This document shows positions 56,312 to 64,000 of a DNA stretch of 64,000 nucleotides, piece by piece. Made by a program: the position numbers and the translations under genes. Location: contig NC_057926.1 of NCBI RefSeq assembly GCF_018873765.1, forward strand, positions 34,642,946 to 34,706,945, read 5' to 3'. Position 1 is the first letter of the stretch; the number at the start of each line of letters is the position of its first letter. The notes beneath the pieces are model-generated. The model made no database searches, was not told the origin of the DNA, and saw nothing but the letters and a program-made list of their open reading frames with translations. This stretch comes from Telopea speciosissima (lineage: Eukaryota; Streptophyta; Magnoliopsida; Proteales; Proteaceae).

Positions 56312-59300
56312 TCATTGGAACCGAAACCTGCTCCTTTCAAGTAGGTCCCACTCTATATCATTGTGAACAAAGCTTGGTGCTTCTCCCCACCTCTGGGATT
56401 CCTGTGTTGAAGCGCTCCTCTTCGCCATAAGATCAGCAACTGTATTTGCTTCTTTGTAACTGTGGGTAATTTTCCATATAATACTATTAAGGTAGCCCGC
56501 AACCTCTAGCCAAAATTGACGAAACCTCCATGGAATCTTACCACTCCTAATGGACTTCACCACCGCTTCAGCATCGCACTCTATCCATAGCAGCTGAATG
56601 CCTTTATCTCTGGCCAACTGAACACCAAAAAAAAAAGCAGACAGGTCAGCAAAGAAGTTTGTATTTATTCCCAGGTACTATGCAAAGCTTCCCTCTGGCC
56701 TTCCAAGGCTGTTGCGAATTATCCTTGCTGCACTAGCATGACCCGGATTTCCAATGGAACAGCCATCGATATTTAACTTCCTCCAATGCACATCTGGTTT
56801 TCTCCATAAGATTTCTCTAATTTGGGTGGGCTTGGCATTTGGAAAAGAAGCTCCAATTTCACGAGCAATAACCAGGTCCTGTAGAGATTTAATGGTACAC
56901 CTCATTAGAGTAGACGCATCCTTCAGGTCTGACTTTAAAGTGCGCAAGATTTCCCCATTCCCGTCAAAACGATGCCTGTTTCTTTCACTCCATATGTTAA
57001 ATGAAACTAGAACAAAACCCACTAACCAAACTGAAGCTAAGGCACTTGTTTGGGCTTTTTCCTTCCACCATACTATCAACTCTTGCATTGAATCCTTTGC
57101 CGGCCAAGCTTTTTGAAACATTGCTAGAAAACCCTACCACAACCTAATAGAGAAAGAGCAATCAATGAAGATGTGTTTCTGGGTTTCATTTGCTTTCAAG
57201 CATAGGCTGCACCATGACACCATAAGGACGCCTCTTTGTGTAACCATATCATCCGTTGGCAGCTTAGAATGCAACAAACGCCATCCAAAGACCGAGTGTC
57301 GAGGCTGCAAATAAGAGGCCCAGACCACCGAATGCCAACCCGTTCTACAACCTTCCCTTCTTAGCCTCTCCCATGCTGACTTCACCGTAAAATTCCCCTG
57401 TTGGGATAGGGTCCATACTTTGTAGTCCTCAGTCTTGATGGTTGGTAGAGCTATGGACCTAGCCTGGTTGACAACTTGCTGTAGCACCGCCGATTCCATT
57501 GCAGGGAAACACCATTCAGCATTTTTAATAAAATCAGCCAGCGGGGTGAGTAACGTCCTTAGTCAGGTCCCATACCCCTGAAGATCTTGGTGAGCTGAAA
57601 CAACAGTCCCCTGTAGCCATCGATCATGCCAAAAGTCAATGTTTGCGTCATCACCCACTATCCAGGCTTCATGGTCCGAAACAAAGCCCCACATCTTCCT
57701 AATTCCATTCCAAATTGAGGATGGGGAATTAAGCTAATTTTTAATCATCCCTTTGTTGTGAACCTTGCCCGAAGAAAGTTGGTAATTAGTGTGTTTTTCG
57801 ACTTAATATCCCAACAGAGCTTACAGAGGAGCGCCTTGTTCACATCTCTTAACTTCCTAATGCCCAAACCCCCTTCATCACGAGGCTTGCATACCATCTC
57901 CCATCTCACAGTAATTCCCTTGGACGATTCCGGGTCCCTACTCCAAATAAAATTACGTACCCACCTCTCCATCATAGTTAATAAAGACGTAGGCCACCAA
58001 TAAATAGAGAAAGTATGAATTGGCATGCTTGAGATGACAGATCTTACCAATTGAATTCTCCCTGACATTGAAATTAACTTTCCTTTCCACCCTGCAAGCC
58101 TTGACTTGAACTTGTCCATCATTGACACAGAGCTTCCTTCCTACCCCTTCCTTTAAAGATATCAATCCCCAAGTATCTGGCGGGGAATTTGCTGTCCGAG
58201 AATCCAATGATGTCCTTGATCCTAGCCTTCCTAGCAGTGCTTACATTATATAAGAACAACTTACTCTTCTGTAAATTAATACTTTGACCCGAGTAACTTT
58301 GATAATCCCCCAGGAATGCTTTTAGCCACTGCACAGGGCGAACACCTGCTTTAATAGATAGGAAAACATCGTCAACGATCAATAAATGGGTGGGGACCTG
58401 GACCCCCCTTGGCCCTGTAAGTGGGGTAATCTTTCCATTCGCTCTTAGCTGTGCCAAACCCCTGCATAAAACTTCCTCAATGGCAATAAACAGCAGAGGG
58501 GCCAAAGGGTCCCCTTGTCGAAGCCCCCTCTCAACTCCAAAAAAAACCACTGGACCTCCATTAATTAAAATTGAGAGCTTTACTGAAGCCAGGAGCTGAT
58601 GAATCAGATTAACCCAAGTGTCACTAAACCCGAACTTCCTCATAGCATCAAACATGAAGTCCCATTCAATAGTGTCATATGCTTTCTGAATATCCAGCTT
58701 CAAACCCATTCCTCCTCCAAAAGCTTTCCCATGCAGGGAGTTTGTGAGCTCAGAGGCCGCACAAATATTAGAAAAAATGTTCTTCCCCTTTTGAAACGCA
58801 CCTTGCTCTTCAGAAATCAGTTTAAGCAGGAGCCCCGACATTCGGTTGGCCAGGATCTTTGGTAGCAATTTATATAGGAAATTCCCTACACAAATCGGCC
58901 AAAACTTGTCCAAGGTGATAGCCTCCTCCACTTTAGGCACTAGGGTGATGAAATTTTTAGTAACACCCTTAGTAATGATGCCCTCACAAAAAAAGTTTAT
59001 AACTGCCCTGCACACATCCTTCTCAATGATCTTCCAACACCTTCTATAAAATGCACCTGGAAAAACATCGGGTCTAGGGGCACTGTCTGGATCCAGATCA
59101 AACACTGCCGCTTTAATCTCTTCTTTGCTCGGGACTGCAGTAAGGAACCCATTGTCTTCCGTTGTAAGCACTTGAGGAATGCACGAAAGCAACTCCAGGT
59201 GGGCCATAGAGGGGGTACGTTTATGGAATGCATCATAGTAATCAGACAGATAACTGCTAATCTAGTTAATATCACTGAGGAGAGAACCATCTGCCTTCTT

Positions 59301-60431
59301 CAGCACCCTACTAAGACTCTTTGATCGCCTTATCCTTGTAGCAAGGTGGAAAAATTTAGTGTTGTGATCCCCACAGGTGAGGTACTTGATTCTCGACTTC
59401 TCTGCCCACAATTTCTCCTACAAGGAAATAGCCTTCACATAATCCTGCCTAGCATACTGTTCACACTGCACCAAGAACTCCGAGCTTCCCATAGTTTCAA
59501 TGGTCTTCTGTGCATCCTCCAAAGCATTTCTAGCATGCTCAACTTCCACATTCACGTTTGGGAACTCTGATCTGGACCACTCCCTCAATGTAACCTTTAA
59601 CCTCTTTAGCTTCTGAGTAACCACATAGAATGGAGTCCCTACAACATGGTCAGCCCAAGAGCACTCTACAACAGCCATAAAATCATTATGATCCAACCAA
59701 AACCGTTGCAGCCTGAAAGGACAATTCTTCGGTTTTGGCACTGCATACGCTGTCACCAGAATTGACGAATGATCCGAGACTGATCTCGAAAGCACATGTT
59801 GGAAAGCATCACCATAAGCATCGAGCCATGCCGAATTACACAGACTTCTGTTGAGCACTGCAGCAGTGTTCCCTCTCCTTCTATTATTACTCCAAGTGAA
59901 CTTGTTCCCTTTAGTCGGTAGTTGGAAGAGCGAGGTGGCATCTAGAAACGCCGCAAACTCCTGAGCAGATCCATTATTGAAAGCACCAGGTCCCTGCCTC
60001 TCTGACTCCAACAGTGTGGCATTGAAATCCCCTAAAACTAGCCAAGGCAGCGCTGATATTGATTGGCTTGATAGGTCTACCCACAACTCTCTCCTTCGAG
60101 CACGAAAACTACTAGCATGGATCGAGGTTAGGAAAAACCTCTCCCCCCTTACATCACACAACACAGTAAGTTGTTGATCCGACGAGCTAAAAATCACTGG
60201 CTTAGAAACACTGTTCCTCCAGACAATCCACAAATTGGGGTGCTTTCCCTCTCTTTCATTATGAATGCACTCAACACAGAAACCCAAGTGCTTAAAAAAT
60301 AATTTTGGAAATTTCTCTGGACCCACCATTGGCTCACCCACACAAATCACGTCAGGTGCATGAATCTTCACCAGAATTCTTAAGGCAGCCTTAGTGTTGC
60401 TTTTAAGAATTCCTCGTAAATTCCAGTACAC
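56312..60431 (-). pseudogene. LINE ORF2 (endonuclease, RT, zf-RVT, RNase H)
   Basis: The apurinic-type endonuclease (60431-59418) keeps GDFNATLLESERQG and SDHSSILV. RT (59207-58119) has LDIQKAYDTIEW, GLRQGDPLAPLLF and the catalytic site LLIVDDVF, where sister copies have FADD; both Asp are kept. Thumb (58128-57745, VSMMDKFKSRLAGW then GGLGIRKLRDVNKALL), zf-RVT (57499-57134, CSLCLKANETQKHIF) and RNase H (57121-56312, IDGCSIGNPG, WIECDAEAV, YKEANTVADLMA) follow. At least five interruptions. It would nick DNA and copy the LINE RNA at the target. Confidence 0.85.
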
Positions 60432-60439
60432 GACCTTTA

Positions 60440-62065
60440 TTAAAAACCAGAGGGTTTAGCGGCATCTCGTGCGGCTCTGTGTGGCAGATTCCGCACCTTC
60501 TTCAGCTGCTTACCCGCTCTCTTATTCGACATTGGCGTGAAAGAACCCACGAGCGCTGCATCCACTTGTCTGACCTCATCAAAAGCCCTAACGGGGACTG
60601 ACGGGTCGTGAAGAACAACCTGGTCCTCCCCGCTAGGCAAAAACTCCTGGTCACACAGCACCCCTCCCTGTGTAGGGGAAGACCCCTGTGAGTCGCTAGT
60701 GCCTTGGCAATACAAAACCACCTCAATAGTCCCTCCCACGCTTGAAATTTTTGGTTGCACAACAGGTCCTTCCCCCATGCTCACATCGGCCGAGCCTTGC
60801 TGCCTCTCTATCGACTCACTTCTCATCTCAGGCTGCACTACCCCACCCGTCCCCTGATGCACTACCATAGCCGCACAAGTGGAACTACGCAGCACCTCCT
60901 GAACCGGAGAACCAATCCCTCCTTGGCACGCAACCCCGATGTTTGAGGCACCAAAACCCTCCTTATGCCGCCCATCAAAGCCCTCAATCTGATGTACCAC
61001 CAAGGTCTCGGTGGTAGGGTAGATTTGCACTTCAGGCTGCTGTGAAGCAATAACTCCTTGCACTGCCATCCCTCGTACCGAGGCCCCTGACGAAGCTCTC
61101 CTACTCCTCCTCCCTACTCTGGCATCAACATACTCCGCTCCAAGGATAGCAGCCTCCACTCGAGTCACCTGATGGCGAGTAGGGCAATTCTCCAATCGAT
61201 GCCCATACTTCTTGCAATCCCCACAACGTGAAGGTGGATCCTCAAACACCACCGATTGTTTAAACAAAAACAACTCAGCACTCCCAGGCTGCTCCCGTTC
61301 CACCAAAACTTCTGAAACCCTAGGCTGTGTTTCATCCACTTCCACACAAACCCTAGCAAAGTGACCATAGAACGAGGCTTTGGTCTTTCTATCAATGGCT
61401 ACTGGCCATCCCACCGCATTAGCTATGGAAAAAAGTATATCATCGTGCCAGTACTCCTACAGTAGACCTGGAAAGCAGATCCAGATTAACCGATGAGACA
61501 TCTATTGCATGTCAACGTTGAAATCCGGACTCCAGCACTGAAACCTAAGCAGTTGCCCTCTAATACGACAAGGCCCTCGTCTCCAAATCATCAGCATATC
61601 AGACTCCAAATCAAATCTGAATAAAATAATCCCTTTACCTAGGGTTTTTAACTCCACCATCCCCGAGAGGGCCCATGAGTCTTTTACAAAACTCCTAACA
61701 TCATTCATCGACAAATACCTGAAGTTTAGCCTGCCAATCAGCGAAAATTTGAGTCTGCTCATCTGCTCCTCATATGCCAACTGGGGGATCTTGATGCTCG
61801 TCATGTTACCGTCCCTCACAGGCTGAGGGAGGCTCACCACGTTAGGAACAAGGAGTCACGCACCTACTGCCACTACAAAGGACTTTTGTTGGGGAACCTG
61901 CTTCGGGCCAGACTCCTCCTCACGATGGCGATCACCCTCCACGTTCCCCCCATTGAGATCCTGCAGTTCTCTCGCATCAGGATCCAAGGTTTTCGGCTGA
62001 TCTTCGTCTCCTTTATGAAAAACCCTAGGGGCGCCCTCCTGGGAAACCCTAGGCGCCGCTCTCAC
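60440..62065 (-). pseudogene. LINE ORF1 (DUF4283 and zinc knuckle)
   Basis: The 61840-61502 part (LKFSLIGRLNFRYLSMNDVR, then WALSGMVELKTLGKGIILFRF) is a DUF4283-type nucleic-acid-binding domain. The 61414-60440 part has a CCHC knuckle CGDCKKYGHRLENC and ends with a basic tail (NKRAGKQLKKVRNLPHRAAR). Three frames are needed to read it all. ORF1 would bind the LINE RNA. The first piece (62065-61856) begins at GTG. Confidence 0.75.
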
Positions 62066-62080
62066 GCTCTCCAGAACTCA

Positions 62081-64000
62081 TATTCCTCATTAACATATGT
62101 ATATTGTGGATTAACTGTAAGTGTGGAAGGGACTAAAAGTACTAATAGAGCCGAGGATCCATGTATCATGTCAAATAGAAATATTATTAATGCTACTTTT
62201 TTTTTTGTAACATACTAGCTTTTGAAATAGAGGAAGGATCCTTACAATGCTATTCTAAATTTCTAACCATGTTTAAAAAAGGTTGATGAATGAATTACTT
62301 TTTCAAGCCAGAATTCATCAATATTGCATATACTAAATACATTGCACGATTGATTATTAATGAGCATAGAACCAAGTGATTGGTTAGGGTTTCTCATTTA
62401 TCTAGGCAATTAAGTATCAAAATGACATCCTTAAGCCTCATTTTTTGTTCATTATAGCCAAACATACATATATATATATATATATATATACCATAAAAAG
62501 GATCGAACCTTACAATTGTGCGGTCTGTGTGTGATGTAAAATAGAAAACTATGTAAATATGCAAATAAACGCTTGTGTGAGTGCTTAGCAGGTGCTGATG
62601 ATCCAGTATGGATCCTTTATCACACTCAGAGGGGATAACCCTCAGCGATCTACCATTTTGCAGGTAGTCTTCTGCTATGATCTAGTAGGCGGCTGAGCAG
62701 AGCAAGTAATCTTGAAGTATGCAAATGAAATATGCAAAAAGAAGAGGTGGCAGATCCGGCCAAATAAACTTGAAATATGTAAAAAACTTGATAAAACTTA
62801 AATTAAATCTTCAGAGAACTTATTAGAGAACTTGTTACAGGCATAAAACTTGAAGCATACAAAGATATGCAAAGAACTAAAGGACTTGGATACAAGTAAG
62901 GATCCCAGAAGGATTAACTTACAGGTATGGGACGAACTCTTGAAAGCTTGGGATAAAAGCTTATGGAACTTGGAGATCTACCGTCGGAGGTTTACCATCG
63001 AAAGATAATTACAACTTGTATACATAAAAGTACACTTGAAAAATAAAATAAAAAACTTGCAGAGGATCTACTTAGATGTTGTTGATGTAGAAGAACTTGG
63101 AAGAGATGAGTTGCAGAGGTGCTGCTCTATTTTGTTTCTCCCAAATTTTCCTCCCTCTCCTCTTGGAAGACGAAGTGGTCCTTTTATAGGAGGCTTGCTC
63201 CAAAAAGTGAACCTTAGCCGGAAAGAATCTAAGGATCACATGGGCTTGTCGGCTGCTGTTGACAAATGGGGCCAAATGGGACCTGCACACCGAAAGGTGA
63301 TGGAATCTATTGATTTTTGAGGCAAAAGGCACCGAAAGTAAATTTGTCGTGGTCTTGAGACGCTGCTGGAAACGGGTCATCGGGTCGGCAAGATCCAGCG
63401 GACCGAAGAGACTTTGAACTATTCAAAAAAGTCAATTTTACAATTCATGAATAGTATTTTTGACAAAGAATAGCGAAAGGAATGGTCATCAGGGCATTCC
63501 AAGCATCCAGAAGGATACAGTTTTCCCCATATGAACCAAACACTGGGTATACCATATTTGAATGGGCCTGGTAGTGGCTTGACTATCCAAACCTGGGATA
63601 GTAATAGGGACACGAATTTTTGCCACATGTCACTTGCAATGCCATTTATTTGATGATGTCATGGCTGACGTTTTCCCAATATCAAGGTCTGGAAAATAAC
63701 CTTATTTTGAATGATTCTTGCTTTTTCCTTTGGTATGACGAAGTTGCTAGGCTCGGAGAACTTGATTTCTGGTGCGAGGGGAGACCGTAACAAAGTAGGT
63801 CTCGCACTGAACCGTTTTCTAGGGCCGACGGAGTGTAAGTCCCGGTGAGTACGGTATAATATGAGATAGTGCCTTTTTCCATTTTAGAACGGCAATATGC
63901 ACTTTTAAAGGGGGGATAGTACCCATATCATGGACCAATTAAGTCGGACAATGTCTTCTAGTACTCGGGAAGACTGGAGTTCAAACTATAGCGTCATAAG
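62081..64000. other. Intergenic, unassigned
   Basis: A (TA)n run lies at 62468-62490. CCTTTTATAGGAGGCTTG at 63178 could be a minus- or plus-strand TATA-like site within an LTR-type repeat, but no pair of ends was found. No gene is supported to the window edge. Confidence 0.35.

Larger units (their letters stand above)
56143..62080 (-). mobile_element. Near-complete L1-type LINE, about 5.9 kb
   Basis: The minus strand runs ORF1 (62065-60440), then ORF2 (60431-56312), a short 3' UTR and GACCTTTAGC plus poly(A) (T run 56143-56151). It is the only copy here with ORF1 and the complete endonuclease. Stops and frame changes are spread across both ORFs. No target-site duplication was found, and ORF1 lacks an in-frame ATG at its start, so slight 5' truncation is possible. 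Confidence 0.88.

Noticed and set aside
56143-62080. Target-site duplication for the near-complete LINE
   Set aside because: No convincing repeat of the 3' flank (AACCATTGATC) was found beyond 62080; the 5' border is approximate.
1-64000. CRISPR arrays, tRNA or rRNA genes, bacterial operons
   Set aside because: No regularly spaced short repeats, cloverleaf genes or rRNA words were seen; the content is plant nuclear.

Overview
This window looks like nuclear DNA of a flowering plant, probably a woody non-grass species. Three intronless UDP-glycosyltransferase genes, a coiled-coil NLR resistance-gene relic, an Athila-type Ty3/gypsy element, many L1-type LINEs with an RNase H domain, MULE/hAT/CACTA-type DNA transposons and AT-rich intergenic DNA all point that way. 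The sequence alone does not give the species. I saw no bacterial, viral or organellar gene cluster and no CRISPR or tRNA.

Host genes. Three UGT72B-like glucosyltransferase genes lie on the minus strand at 755-2164, 18517-19932 and 47655-49070. All are intact and share a TATA box about 58 bp upstream of the ATG plus homologous flanks, so they are copies of one duplicated unit. Family knowledge suggests they glucosylate small phenolics such as hydroquinone or monolignols. A CC-NBS-LRR gene at 23573-26420 has a complete NB-ARC core but is broken by frame changes and lacks its N-terminus. A spliced fragment of a 3-hydroxyisobutyryl-CoA hydrolase gene (21329-21809) keeps three exons and lacks at least one middle exon.

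Layout. 1-594: copia tail and LTR. 755-2229: UGT copy 1. 2261-3558: foldback MULE in its promoter. 3849-10315: 5' flanking block A with a poly(A) retro-insert, a non-autonomous LTR element and a MITE. 10810-12584: LINE. 12.6-17.4 kb: LTR relics. 17.8-20.0 kb: UGT copy 2. 20.7-23.5 kb: LINE relics, hydrolase fragment, MITE. 23.6-26.4 kb: NLR. 26.9-31.1 kb: CACTA-like fragment holding a MITE and a MULE that in turn holds a LINE. 31.1-34.7 kb: LINE. 35122-46497: Athila-like element (TSD GTAAC) inserted in or beside a copia relic (46503-47214). 47.6-49.1 kb: UGT copy 3. 50.0-50.5 kb: hAT MITE. 52.0-55.3 kb: flanking block B, paralogous to block A, with a solo LTR. 56143-62080: near-complete L1 LINE. 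62.1-64.0 kb: unassigned.

The most distinctive results are structural. Paralogous blocks A and B serve as empty-site references that date several insertions after the UGT duplication. A palindromic MULE with about 600-bp arms lies some 30 bp beyond the TATA box of UGT copy 1. The two Athila LTRs differ by a 408-bp duplication flanking a 377-bp foreign segment. I found no convincing new multi-gene system; the window is a small tandem UGT cluster and a decayed resistance gene embedded in nested transposons.
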